From Bacillota bacterium (GTDB taxonomy: Bacteria; Bacillota; JADQBR01), in assembly GCA_016278515.1 (NCBI GenBank), contig JADQBR010000019.1, positions 1-64,000 on the forward strand: a stretch of 64,000 nt of DNA, given 5' to 3'. The notes beneath the pieces were generated by a model, which searched no databases, was not told the origin of the DNA, and was given only the letters and a program-made list of their open reading frames with translations. The first letter of the stretch is position 1, and every line of letters starts with the position of its first letter. The translations under genes were made by a program, and so were the position numbers. This document shows, piece after piece, positions 17,742 through 26,588 of this stretch.

Positions 17742-18960
17742 ATCATATCATGATGAAATAAAGCACTGTATCAGATGTGGTGCTTGCCAAGCAGTATGTC
17801 CAGTTTTTGAGGTAATGGAACGGGAAATGGCTGTGGCCAGAGGCCGGCTGCGGTTAATTCGTGAAGCGTTGGAGGGTAAGTTGGATTTAACGGACAAGAT
17901 GCGTGACTATATTGACTTATGTGTAGGTTGTAGATTATGTGTCGATAATTGTCCGGCAAAGGTAAATACAGATCAGATAGTGATAAGTGCTAGGCATAAA
18001 TTTGTAGATGTTAAGGGTTTGCCTTTCCTTCACAGAATAATGCTGGAACAAATACTGAGTAAAAAAGGTAATTTTAACATGGCCCTGAAATCCTTGGGAC
18101 TGGCTAGAGGAACCCGTTTAAACAAATTGCTTCCGGAACAGTTGAAGAAGAAAGAAGAGATACTCCCAACTATTCCTCAGCGCACTTTTGTCGATAAGAT
18201 GAAGGAAATGACGCTTGATACTGGTGCGCCAAAAAAAGTCGGTTTCTTTTTGAGCTGTATGGATAACTTTATGTTCCCTGAAGTAGTGGAGGCAGCCATT
18301 AAGGTATTGCAAAAAAATGATTGGGATGTTGTTATTCCCACTGATGTAAACTGCTGTGGTGCGCCCCACCATGTATACGGTGATTGGGAAACTGCAGCCA
18401 AACTGGCGAAGAAAAATATTGAGGCGTTTCAAGATGCAGAAGTTGATTATATTATCACTGATTGTGCCACCTGTGGGTCTGTTCTCAAGGAGTATGGGGA
18501 AATGCTGTCAGGTGATGCCATGGAGCAGAAGGGTAAAGAATTCGCGGCAAAAATCATGGATATTAATGCATTCTTAATAGATGTCGTTAAAATGAAACCG
18601 GGACAAAATAAGGTTTCGCAAACTGTCACTTATCATGACCCCTGCCATTTGGTGCGGCATCAAATGGTTTCCGAGCAGCCCAGAGAAATACTCCAGGCTG
18701 TAGACGGTTTGGAATTTAGAGAATGCAGTGATGCCGACCGCTGTTGTGGCGGCGCTGGAACCTACAATATCAATCACTACGATGTATCTATGAAGATTTT
18801 AGATAAAAAGATAGAAAATGTAAAAGACACCACAGCTGATATTTTGGCAACCAGCTGTCCGGCCTGCAGGATACAATTAAGTTACGGGATGCGGCGTGCC
18901 GGGTTAAATGACATGGTCGTTCATCCAGTTGAACTTCTGGCCCGTTCATATGAAGATTAA
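17728..18960 (+). CDS. glcF: Fe-S electron-transfer subunit, GlcF type
   Basis: A 410-residue partner of the GlcD-like flavoprotein. The N-terminus has two [4Fe-4S] motifs, CIRCGACQAVCP (about 14-25) and CVGCRLCVDNCP (about 71-82). The C-terminal half has two CCG domains with NCCGAPHHVYGDW and RCCGGAGTYNI, expected to bind a further cluster or contact the quinone side as in HdrD/GlcF. There is no membrane helix, so it is a peripheral protein. It overlaps the glcD-like gene by 14 bases. Confidence 0.9.
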   Translation: MKKLESYHDEIKHCIRCGACQAVCPVFEVMEREMAVARGRLRLIREALEGKLDLTDKMRDYIDLCVGCRLCVDNCPAKVNTDQIVISARHKFVDVKGLPFLHRIMLEQILSKKGNFNMALKSLGLARGTRLNKLLPEQLKKKEEILPTIPQRTFVDKMKEMTLDTGAPKKVGFFLSCMDNFMFPEVVEAAIKVLQKNDWDVVIPTDVNCCGAPHHVYGDWETAAKLAKKNIEAFQDAEVDYIITDCATCGSVLKEYGEMLSGDAMEQKGKEFAAKIMDINAFLIDVVKMKPGQNKVSQTVTYHDPCHLVRHQMVSEQPREILQAVDGLEFRECSDADRCCGGAGTYNINHYDVSMKILDKKIENVKDTTADILATSCPACRIQLSYGMRRAGLNDMVVHPVELLARSYED

Positions 18961-18997
18961 CGCCGTGCTTAGTAGATAAGTTAGGGGGTGGCAGTAT

Positions 18998-19294
18998 ATG
19001 TCGGCGAGACTGATGGTGATGAACAAGAAAGATAATGTAGCTACTGCAGTCGTGGGTTTAGTTCAGGGTGATATTATTGAGGTTAAGGTTGCAGATAAGA
19101 CAATAAGTTTTGAATTACTTGATAAGATACCTTTTGGCCACAAGGTGGCTCTTAAGGATATCGCCGCTAATAGCGAAGTATTAAAGTATGGCCAAGTCAT
19201 TGGTATGACAAATAAAGATGTAAAACAGGGACAACATGTGCATGTCCATAATACGGATAGCAAACGGGGTCGTGGAGACATTCATAATGAATAA
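18998..19294 (+). CDS. SAF-domain small subunit of UxaA-type dehydratase
   Basis: A 98-residue SAF-domain protein matching the N-terminal domain of altronate dehydratase. In many bacteria it is fused to, or acts as small subunit of, the large subunit encoded just downstream. The segments VGLVQGDIIEVKV and IPFGHKVALKDIA are characteristic, as is VIGMTNKDVKQGQHVHVHN near the end. Together the pair would dehydrate a sugar acid such as altronate, galactarate or a shorter analogue. The closely related SuyAB pair (3-sulfolactate sulfo-lyase) has the same two-subunit layout and cannot be ruled out. ATG with GGGGGTGG upstream. Confidence 0.85.
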   Translation: MSARLMVMNKKDNVATAVVGLVQGDIIEVKVADKTISFELLDKIPFGHKVALKDIAANSEVLKYGQVIGMTNKDVKQGQHVHVHNTDSKRGRGDIHNE

Positions 19295-19314
19295 ATCTCA
19301 TGGGGGTTTTAAAT

Positions 19315-20472
19315 ATGCAGTTGAAAGGTTATAGGCGGCCTGATGGTAAGGCAGGAATTAGAAATCATATTCTTATTATTTCTTCAGTAGTATGCGCCAA
19401 TAGAACCGTAGAAATGATTGCAGCCCAGGTACCTGGTGCGATTCCGTTAACTCATCCCCACGGATGTGCGCAACTGGGGATTGATAAAAATCAGACTGCC
19501 AGGGTTCTTGGCGGGTTTGGTGCCAATCCTAACGTGGCTTGTGCACTAGTAGTTGGTTTGGGTTGTGAGACGGTACAGCCAGACATTATAGCTGAGGTAA
19601 TCGCTAAAACAAAGAAGACTGTTGACAGTATTACCATTCAACAGTGTGGTGGAACGTTAAAGGCGGTTGCTCGCGGTGCGGAGCTTGCTGCACAAATGGC
19701 TGCCACTGCTGCCGTTCAAGAGAGAGAAGAAATAGCATGGTCAGAGATTGTTTTAGCTACTGAATGCGGGGGTTCTGATACTACATCTGGTCTGGCCGCC
19801 AATCCAGCTTGTGGTCACGCCTCGGATTTAGTTATAGAGGCTGGAGGCACCGTTATTTTATCGGAAACAATGGAACTGGTAGGTGCTGAACACCTGTTAG
19901 CGGAAAGAAGTAAAACTAAGGCTATTGGACAAGGGATATACGATATTACCCAGCAGGCAGAACAAGGAGCCATGGCTTTAGGTGAAGATATTAGAGGAGG
20001 TCAACCGACTCCGGGTAATATTGCTGGGGGACTTACAACAATAGAGGAAAAATCTTTAGGTTGTATTTACAAGGCCGGCAACACTATAATTAATGAAGTG
20101 GTAGACTATGCTTGCGCTCCTACTCAAAAAGGATTGGTAGTAATGGATACGCCTGGTCATGATGTTGAATCAGTAACAGGTATGGTTGCCGGTGGAGCTC
20201 ATTTGGTTGTTTTTACTACTGGACAAGGAACGCCTACAGGCTGTCCCATAGCGCCCGTAATAAAAGTCACTGGTAATTTCAATACAGCTCTTACCATGGC
20301 GGATAATATTGATATTAATGCTGGGGAAATTTTACAGGGCACTGCTACTAAAGAAAGTATCGGTAATAAGATTTACGAGGAATATCAACAAGTAATTAAT
20401 GGTAAGCAGACCAAGGCTGAGCTTTTTGGCCAAAGGGACTTTGCAATTAATAGGATTGGACCGACACTTTAG
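19315..20472 (+). CDS. UxaA-type dehydratase large subunit
   Basis: A 385-residue protein of the altronate/galactarate dehydratase (UxaA/GarD) C-terminal family. Recognisable parts are YRRPDGKAGIRNHILI (about 6-21), LTHPHGCAQLGID, VGLGCETVQP, QQCGGTLKA, ATECGGSDTTSGLAANPA and MDTPGHDVESVTGMVAGG. These carry the conserved His and Cys residues that hold the catalytic Fe2+ in the family. ATG 19315 is chosen because GGGGGT sits nine bases ahead; an ATG 15 bases earlier overlaps that site. It lies between the SAF subunit and LarA: LarA may set the C2 configuration of the acid before dehydration (inference). Alternative: SuyB-like sulfo-lyase. Confidence 0.85.
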   Translation: MQLKGYRRPDGKAGIRNHILIISSVVCANRTVEMIAAQVPGAIPLTHPHGCAQLGIDKNQTARVLGGFGANPNVACALVVGLGCETVQPDIIAEVIAKTKKTVDSITIQQCGGTLKAVARGAELAAQMAATAAVQEREEIAWSEIVLATECGGSDTTSGLAANPACGHASDLVIEAGGTVILSETMELVGAEHLLAERSKTKAIGQGIYDITQQAEQGAMALGEDIRGGQPTPGNIAGGLTTIEEKSLGCIYKAGNTIINEVVDYACAPTQKGLVVMDTPGHDVESVTGMVAGGAHLVVFTTGQGTPTGCPIAPVIKVTGNFNTALTMADNIDINAGEILQGTATKESIGNKIYEEYQQVINGKQTKAELFGQRDFAINRIGPTL

Positions 20473-20521
20473 CAGTAGCTAAGTCAGGGAAATATGCGTT
20501 TGCAAAAGGGGGTTTACCCTA

Positions 20522-21820
20522 ATGGGTAACGTTAGTTTTGAATTAAAATACGGTAAAGGTACCGTTCAGTTTACTCTTCCTGAAAAGCAGGTTCAAGAGG
20601 TTATTAAAGGAGTTTCTTATCCAGCTGTTGAAAATGTTCAAGCGGCTGCGCGACAAGCATTAAATCATCCTATAGCTTCACCGCCTTTGCGAGAGGTAGT
20701 TAAAGAAGGCGATAAGGTGGTTGTATTGGTCAGTGATATAACCAGAGGGTGGCAGAAAATGCATCTGGTACTGCCGGTCATGCTGGAAGAGTTAAATGCC
20801 GGGGGAGTTGCAGATAAGGATGTAACTATTATTATTGCTATCGGTGGACACCGTAAGAATACAGAAGCGGAGTTCAAGGAGCTTTGTGGTGAAGAGGTCT
20901 ATAAACGAGTTAAGATCGTTAATCATGATTCCCGAGACAAAGATAATATGGTGTATCTAGGTAAGACCAGCCGCGGTACTGAAGTCTCAGTCAGTAGAAC
21001 TGTGGCAGAAGCGGATAAAGTTGTTATGACCGGTGGAGTAGTTTATCACTATATGGTTGGCTATGGTGGCGGGCGTAAAAGTATTTTACCTGGTATTGCC
21101 GCGTTGGAAACCATCCAACAAAACCATCTACATGCTTTGAATAAGGAAGTTGGTACAGGTTCCAATCCTATGTCTAACTCAAAGGTAACCAAAGGGAATG
21201 CCGCCCATGAAGATATGATGGAGATAGCAGCTTTTGTGCAACCGGACTTTCTTATCAATATGGTTCCTAATACGGATGGGGACTATGCCGGTGTTTTTAC
21301 AGGAAACTGGGTTGCTGCATGGCAGGAAGCTACTGAGCTTGTTGATGAAATCTATGGCGTTAACATCAATAATAAGTCGGACATTGTTATTGCAACCTGT
21401 GGTGGATATCCCAAGGATATTAACCTCTATCAAACTGGTAAAACCATGGATAATGCCAGCTATGCGGTGAAAGAGGGCGGTGTGGTAATTATCTTAAGTG
21501 AATGCCCGGATATCATGGAACCTAAAGAATTTACCGGGTGGTTTAATTTTGAGTCACTATTGGAAATGGAAAAAGGATTAAGAGCAAACTTTACCATTCC
21601 GGGTTGGTGCGCATTCCGAGAATTAGAGTGTAACTTGTCAGCAAAATATATTTTATTAACTAAGTCAGAGAATGCAGAGTTTGTTAGGAAAACTGGTATG
21701 ACTCCCGTAAGTACTATAGAGGAGGCATTGGAGCTAGCCTTGAAGCATTGCAATATTGACAACCCAACTTATACAGTGATGCCTCAAGCGGCAAATACGC
21801 TGCCTCTTTTGAAAGAATAA
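20522..21820 (+). CDS. larA: LarA lactate racemase family protein
   Basis: A 432-residue canonical LarA-family enzyme, which uses a covalently bound nickel-pincer nucleotide to racemise lactate or epimerise related 2-hydroxy acids by hydride transfer. Visible motifs are VSDITRGW (nucleotide site), IAIGGHRKNT (catalytic His region), VVYHYMVGYGGGRKSILPG (second His and the cofactor Lys) and a conserved C-terminal domain. It is the last gene before a long leader and the TRAP genes. Together with UxaA and the kinase/PdxA2 genes it may convert a 2-epimer into the dehydratase or kinase substrate. Known relatives act on malate, gluconate and other 2-hydroxy acids, so lactate is not certain. The maturation genes larB, larC and larE are not in the window. 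Confidence 0.88.
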   Translation: MGNVSFELKYGKGTVQFTLPEKQVQEVIKGVSYPAVENVQAAARQALNHPIASPPLREVVKEGDKVVVLVSDITRGWQKMHLVLPVMLEELNAGGVADKDVTIIIAIGGHRKNTEAEFKELCGEEVYKRVKIVNHDSRDKDNMVYLGKTSRGTEVSVSRTVAEADKVVMTGGVVYHYMVGYGGGRKSILPGIAALETIQQNHLHALNKEVGTGSNPMSNSKVTKGNAAHEDMMEIAAFVQPDFLINMVPNTDGDYAGVFTGNWVAAWQEATELVDEIYGVNINNKSDIVIATCGGYPKDINLYQTGKTMDNASYAVKEGGVVIILSECPDIMEPKEFTGWFNFESLLEMEKGLRANFTIPGWCAFRELECNLSAKYILLTKSENAEFVRKTGMTPVSTIEEALELALKHCNIDNPTYTVMPQAANTLPLLKE

Positions 21821-22197
21821 CTATGTAGGGTTAATAGCTAAGCACTCAAACGGCTTTATTGTCGAAAAGACATTTCATTATGCAATTCTAAAGGGTTTTA
21901 ATAATAACTACTATTTAGGACAGCAAGGCTAGAAACTATATTTGGTGAAATCAGTTTGCTCTGATACGTCTTTTAAAGGAGGTGGTTGTCCAAAGGGAGG
22001 TAAGCTGTAATTTCTACTGCATGAGGTTTTGGAGGAGATCAAAAATCGATACAGTAGAAAGAAACGGGAGTGATTAACCGCTAACAGGCAGTATTAAGCT
22101 GCTGGCTAATTACCCCGAACCAAAGTGGTTAACGATAAGTTGGTTAGAGAAAAGTAAATCAAGCTACATTTGTTTTTAATTCAAGGAGGGTAAATTA
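21821..22197 (+). other. 377-base leader before TRAP genes
   Basis: No gene longer than a few codons. It contains three strong ribosome-site-like runs (AAAGGAGG near 21975, GGGAGG near 21995, GGAGGAG near 22031), an inverted repeat TTTCTACTG / CAGTAGAAA (22011-22019 and 22052-22060), and AACCA-AAG-TGGTT (22118-22130). The organisation suggests a structured 5' leader or operator region controlling the transporter, but I recognise no known riboswitch. Confidence 0.45.
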
Positions 22198-23241
22198 ATG
22201 AAAAAGTTTTCAAAATTAGTTGTTATTTTTGCGATGTTTGCTTTAATGTTAGGTGCATTAGCCGGCTGTGGCGGCGATTCAGATAATGGTTCCAATAGTA
22301 ATGCCGGTAATGAAGGCGGCAACCAGGAAGTAGTTAAGTTAAAAGCTGGTAGTACACCTAACGCAGACCATGCTTACAACGTAGGTCTAGAAAAGTTTGC
22401 TGAATTAATTAACGAACGCAGTGATGGTAAAATTGAAATTGAAATTTATCCAGCTTCTCAGCTAGGTAGTGAGCGTGAATTAGTTGAAGGACTGCAAATG
22501 GGTACAGTTGACATTACTGTTGTATCCTCTGCACCGGTATCTGGTTTCTCCGATGCGTTCTTAGTAACTGACCTGCCTTTCATGTTCAAAAACCGTGACC
22601 ATGCGTATGATGTACTAGATGGTGAAATTGGCCAAGGTCTACTAAAAGAATTAGAAGGAACTGGTATCAAGGGTCTAGCAATTTGGGAAAATGGTTATCG
22701 TAACATTACCAACTCCGTAAGACCTATTGAGGTTCCTGCTGATATGGAAGGTATCAAGATCCGTACAATGGAAAATCCGATTCATATGGATTCCTTTTCA
22801 CAAATTGGAGCGGACCCCACTCCTATGGCATTTGGTGAATTGTTCACAGCCTTACAGCAGGGTACTGTAGATGCTCAGGAAAACCCACTGGCGATTATTG
22901 AAGTTTCCAAGTTTTATGAAGTTCAGGACAACTTGGCTTTAACTGGTCACGTTTATGCAGCTGCACCGATGTTAATCAGTCAAGAAACTTGGGACGGCCT
23001 GTCCGCAGAAGATCAAGAAATGTTCCAGAAGGCAGCGGACGAAGCGCGTGATTTTGAGCGTCAGTTGTTGATTGATGCAGATGCAGAGCTGCTTCAGAAG
23101 TTGAAAGACGAAGGCATGCAGGTAACAACCCCTGACAAAGGTCCATGGCAGGAAGCTATGGCTCCAGTATATGATAAGTGGGCTGATAGAATTGGTCAGG
23201 ACTTAATTGACTCTATTAATGAAGTCGGTACTAACTACTAA
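22198..23241 (+). CDS. dctP: TRAP transporter solute-binding lipoprotein, DctP family
   Basis: A 347-residue binding protein of a TRAP transporter. It starts with a lipoprotein signal (hydrophobic stretch ending LAGCGG, Cys at about residue 24) and a Gly/Asn/Ser-rich linker. The DctP core shows HAYNVGLEKFAELINERSDG, IYPASQLGSERELVEGLQMG, the carboxylate-binding Arg region GIKIRTMENPIH, and TVDAQENPLAII. DctP proteins of this type take up dicarboxylates, sialic acids or aldonic/uronic acids; in this block a sugar or hydroxy acid is likely. It is separated from dctQ by a strong hairpin that probably gives higher expression of the binding protein. Confidence 0.92.
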   Translation: MKKFSKLVVIFAMFALMLGALAGCGGDSDNGSNSNAGNEGGNQEVVKLKAGSTPNADHAYNVGLEKFAELINERSDGKIEIEIYPASQLGSERELVEGLQMGTVDITVVSSAPVSGFSDAFLVTDLPFMFKNRDHAYDVLDGEIGQGLLKELEGTGIKGLAIWENGYRNITNSVRPIEVPADMEGIKIRTMENPIHMDSFSQIGADPTPMAFGELFTALQQGTVDAQENPLAIIEVSKFYEVQDNLALTGHVYAAAPMLISQETWDGLSAEDQEMFQKAADEARDFERQLLIDADAELLQKLKDEGMQVTTPDKGPWQEAMAPVYDKWADRIGQDLIDSINEVGTNY

Positions 23242-23266
23242 AATTAGTGATAATATTCTTTTGAGA

Positions 23267-23301
23267 GAATACGGCTTTGTCTTTATGACATAGCCGTATT
23301 C
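23267..23301 (+). repeat. hairpin between dctP and dctQ
   Basis: GAATACGGCT (23267-23276) pairs with AGCCGTATTC (23292-23301), with an inner TGTC/GACA stem and a TTTAT loop. There is no T-run, so it looks like an mRNA stability or partial-termination element. The second TRAP system has an equivalent hairpin in the same place. Confidence 0.6.
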
Positions 23302-23327
23302 AACCTTATTTGCTAGGAGGGAAATAA

Positions 23328-23843
23328 GTGGAAGAAAAAAAGCCTGCTCTTTTTTGGCGGGGTCTTAAGAATTTTGAGGATATCTCTGTTGCGGTCCTCT
23401 ATATCATAATGACTATCGTTATTTTCTGGCAGATAATTGCTCGGTTTGTACTCCAATCTTCACTACCTTGGTCGGAGGAACTGGCTCGTTATTTAATGGC
23501 TTGGGCGGTATTTATTGGAGCTTCAATTGCTGCAGCAGACGGGGCCCATATTGGTATTACTGCAATGGTAGACAGATTGCCTAAGAAGTCATCTCATAAG
23601 GTGCGCCTTGTTGCAGTAATTTTATCACTAATTTTTGCCATACTGATGGTTTACTTGGGTATTATTATTATCGGTTTTTTAATAAAGACCGGCCAGCAGT
23701 CACCATCCATGAGAATACCAATGTACATTCCCTATGGATCAGTAGCATTTGGCGGTTTATTAATGACAATTCGTTTTGGCCGTAGAGCTTATGAAATGAT
23801 AGTCAACCCTCCCAAGGACGACAATAAGGAAGGGGTGGTGTAA
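23328..23843 (+). CDS. dctQ: TRAP transporter small permease, DctQ family
   Basis: A 171-residue membrane protein with four predicted helices, the small subunit that links the binding protein to the large permease. The DctQ signature WSEELARYLMAWAVFIGAS (about 44-62) and DGAHIGITAMVDRLP are present. GTG start eight bases after an AGGAGGG site. The stop TAA is directly followed by the TTG start of dctM. Confidence 0.9.
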   Translation: MEEKKPALFWRGLKNFEDISVAVLYIIMTIVIFWQIIARFVLQSSLPWSEELARYLMAWAVFIGASIAAADGAHIGITAMVDRLPKKSSHKVRLVAVILSLIFAILMVYLGIIIIGFLIKTGQQSPSMRIPMYIPYGSVAFGGLLMTIRFGRRAYEMIVNPPKDDNKEGVV

Positions 23844-25130
23844 TTGGTTTCAGCATTATTGTTTGGTGGGTTTGCAGTGCTGGTACTTATTAATGTTCCC
23901 ATTGCTTTTGCCTTAGGTATGGCGATAGTTATAGCTATACTAACAACAGATGTCATGGCCATGCAGGTACTGGCCCAGCGTATGTTTACGGCTGTGGACT
24001 CTTTTCCGCTGATGGCTGTACCTTTCTTTATGATTGCTGGTAGCATCATGGAAAAAGGTGGTATTTCCAAGCGGCTCATTCGTTTTGCGAACTCATTGAT
24101 AGGTTCATTGCCAGGTGGTTTGGCATTGGTGACGATTATGGCCTCTATGTTTTTTGCTGCTATTTCCGGTTCCAGTCCGGCAACGGTAGCTGCCATTGGC
24201 GGGATTATGATTCCTGCTATGGTTAGAAATGGGTATGATGAAGAGTTCGCTACTGCTACTCAGGCTAGTGCCGGCTATATCGGTGTTATTATTCCACCTA
24301 GTATTCCTATGGTCACCTATGGTGTTGTTACCGGTGCTTCAATCGGCGGGATGTTTATGGGTGGATTTATTCCCGGGATTTTTATTGGCTTAATGATGGC
24401 TATTGTGGCTTTCTTTACTTCAAAAAAGAAAAATTACCGCGGCCGTTCAGAAAAGCCATCTGTTAAGGAAGTTGGAACCTCTTTTGTAGATGCCATTTGG
24501 GCGATTCTAATGCCTGTTATTATTCTTGGCGGTATATACGGCGGGGTGTTTACTCCTACTGAAGCAGCTAACGTAGCAGTAGTGTACGGGCTATTTGTTG
24601 GACTGTTTATTTATAAGGAATTTAGAATTAGGGATTTACCTCAGGTGTTGCGCGCTTCAGCAATTAACGCGTCCCTGGTACTGTTAATCGTTTCTGCCGC
24701 CTCTGTGTTTGGATTATTACTGACAAGAGAGAACATTCCTGATGCAGCTGCAAACTTGCTGATTTCGATTACAGATAATCCTTTTTATTTCTTGATGCTG
24801 ATTAACGTACTGCTGTTAGTCGTAGGTACTTTCATGGAAACAAATGCAGCAATTTTAATTCTGGCACCTATCTTGTATCCAGCTGTAATGCAAATGGGTA
24901 TTGATCCAATTCATTTTGGTATCGTTATGGTTATCAACCTGGCGATTGGTATGATTACACCACCGCTTGGAGTTAACTTGTTTGTGGCCGCCAGTATGCG
25001 GCAGATGTCACTAGAAAGACTTGTTCATGCCAACTGGAAGTATTTGTTTGTATCAATCTTTGCACTTATTGTCATCACATACTTCCCGCAGTTGACGTTA
25101 TGGTTGCCTAATCTATTGATGGGTAAATAA
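23844..25130 (+). CDS. dctM: TRAP transporter large permease, DctM family
   Basis: A 428-residue permease with about twelve hydrophobic segments, the Na+- or H+-driven subunit of the TRAP system. Family features are LMAVPFFMIAGSIMEKGGIS, MFFAAISGSSPATVAAIGG, ASAGYIGVIIPPSIPMV and TPTEAANVAVVYG. TTG start immediately after dctQ, with AAGGGGTGG upstream. Only a short gap separates it from the next LarA-superfamily gene, so they may be cotranscribed. Confidence 0.93.
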   Translation: MVSALLFGGFAVLVLINVPIAFALGMAIVIAILTTDVMAMQVLAQRMFTAVDSFPLMAVPFFMIAGSIMEKGGISKRLIRFANSLIGSLPGGLALVTIMASMFFAAISGSSPATVAAIGGIMIPAMVRNGYDEEFATATQASAGYIGVIIPPSIPMVTYGVVTGASIGGMFMGGFIPGIFIGLMMAIVAFFTSKKKNYRGRSEKPSVKEVGTSFVDAIWAILMPVIILGGIYGGVFTPTEAANVAVVYGLFVGLFIYKEFRIRDLPQVLRASAINASLVLLIVSAASVFGLLLTRENIPDAAANLLISITDNPFYFLMLINVLLLVVGTFMETNAAILILAPILYPAVMQMGIDPIHFGIVMVINLAIGMITPPLGVNLFVAASMRQMSLERLVHANWKYLFVSIFALIVITYFPQLTLWLPNLLMGK

Positions 25131-25163
25131 ATTTTTTTTATTTTGGGTGAAAATAAACTTAAA

Positions 25164-25192
25164 TCATACCAGCAACGTTGTTGCTGGTATGA
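25164..25192 (+). promoter_or_regulatory. perfect 13-bp hairpin touching a ribosome site
   Basis: The arms 25164-25176 and 25180-25192 are fully complementary with a three-base loop. The ribosome site GAGGAGGG starts at the next base and the gene starts at 25207. In RNA this would be a very stable stem directly 5' of the Shine-Dalgarno, suitable for blocking RNase entry or for a translational regulator. Confidence 0.55.
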
Positions 25193-25206
25193 GAGGAGGG
25201 CTAAAA

Positions 25207-26475
25207 ATGATATCGTCTAGAGAAATTGCTCTACCAAAGTTTGTCAAAGTACACCAGCGCTTTCCGGTAACACAGGTAGAAAATGTAGAAAAAGAAGTAG
25301 CTGATCAGTTTGCTTCAGTAAATCCGGAAATTAAGCCGGGTGCGCAGATAGGTATTACAGCCGGTAGTCGTGGAATTTGTAACATGAGCAGGGTAATTGC
25401 TCAGCTGGTTAAGGAAGTGAAGGACAGAGGCGGAGTGCCTTTTATTATACCTGCTATGGGCAGTCATGGCGGAGCGACCGCAGAAGGGCAGAAAGAAGTA
25501 CTGGCCGGGTATGGTATTACTGAAGAAACCATGGGGGCCCCTATCAGGGCTACTATGGAGGTAGTGGAGATAGGTAGTCTAGAAGGCGGGCAGTCGGTTT
25601 ACATGGATAAGTATGCCATGGAGGCCGATGGCTTAATTGTTGTTAACAGGATTAAGCCCCACACGGATTTTCACGGTCTTATTGAAAGTGGTTTAATGAA
25701 AGTAATGGCCATTGGTTTGGGAAAAAAGATTGGTGCCGAGTCTATTCATGCCTACGGAGTTTATGGTCTAAAGAACCACATCCCCCAGGTAGCACGAGTA
25801 ATGTTAGAGAAGTCGGCTGTCATTATGGGATTAGGCCTAGTTGAGAATGCATATGATAAAACTGCGAAAATAATTGGTATTGCTCCGGAAAAGATAGAAG
25901 AAACAGAGAAGCAAGTAGTTGTAGATGCTAAGGAACTAATGCCTAAGCTTCCTTTTGATAGGTTGGATTTACTGGTAGTAAATGAGATTGGGAAAAACAT
26001 CAGTGGGACGGGGATGGATACTAATATTATTGGCCGTCTGCAAATCCGTGGGGAGAAGGAACCTGAATCTCCTTTCATATACCGTATTGTGGCCTTGGAT
26101 TTAACCGAGGAAAGTCACGGCAATGCAACAGGGATCGGCTTGGCGGACGCTATCAGTCAAAAGCTATCTGACAAAGTGGATAAAAGTATTACTGATCCGA
26201 ATATAATTACTTCCGGGTTTTTGTCTCGGGGTGCTATTCCCGTAACCTTACCTTCTGATGAAGAAACCATAAAAGTTGCTATCCAATCTTGTGCAAACCC
26301 AGTCCCACCCGAACAACTGCAGATGGTAATAATTAAAAATACCTTGGAATTAGCTGAGATATACGTATCCGAAGGCTTACTGGAGCAAGTGCGTAAAAAT
26401 GATATTTTAGAAGTTGAAGGGGAATTAAGGGGACTGCATTTTAACGACAAGGGAAATTTAACATTATTTGATTAA
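25207..26475 (+). CDS. LarA-superfamily isomerase, second paralogue
   Basis: A 422-residue paralogue of the protein at 9806, sharing TAGSRGICNM, PAMGSHGGATAEGQ, NRIKPHTDFHG, SGLMKVMAIGLGKK, GKNISGTGMDTN and the overall length. The Lys of the SGLxK motif and both His positions are kept, so nickel-pincer type chemistry is plausible. ATG 25207 follows GAGGAGGG by eight bases; an earlier in-frame codon at 25147 would read through the hairpin and lacks a site. It sits between a TRAP transporter and panB. Two copies of this divergent LarA branch plus a canonical LarA suggest several epimers are handled. Confidence 0.8.
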   Translation: MISSREIALPKFVKVHQRFPVTQVENVEKEVADQFASVNPEIKPGAQIGITAGSRGICNMSRVIAQLVKEVKDRGGVPFIIPAMGSHGGATAEGQKEVLAGYGITEETMGAPIRATMEVVEIGSLEGGQSVYMDKYAMEADGLIVVNRIKPHTDFHGLIESGLMKVMAIGLGKKIGAESIHAYGVYGLKNHIPQVARVMLEKSAVIMGLGLVENAYDKTAKIIGIAPEKIEETEKQVVVDAKELMPKLPFDRLDLLVVNEIGKNISGTGMDTNIIGRLQIRGEKEPESPFIYRIVALDLTEESHGNATGIGLADAISQKLSDKVDKSITDPNIITSGFLSRGAIPVTLPSDEETIKVAIQSCANPVPPEQLQMVIIKNTLELAEIYVSEGLLEQVRKNDILEVEGELRGLHFNDKGNLTLFD

Positions 26476-26528
26476 GACAACAACAGTTAGGATCATAATC
26501 CTTCTGCTAGATAAACATAACGGTTGGG

Positions 26529-26560
26529 TAATATACTAATATACTAATATACTAATATAC
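26529..26560. repeat. octanucleotide tandem repeat
   Basis: Four exact copies of TAATATAC in a row, 28 bases ahead of the panB-like start. Copy-number change would alter promoter or leader spacing; the unit also resembles a -10 element (TATACT). Confidence 0.85.
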
Positions 26561-26588
26561 TAAATAGTCGATTAGGAGGCATTTTATA

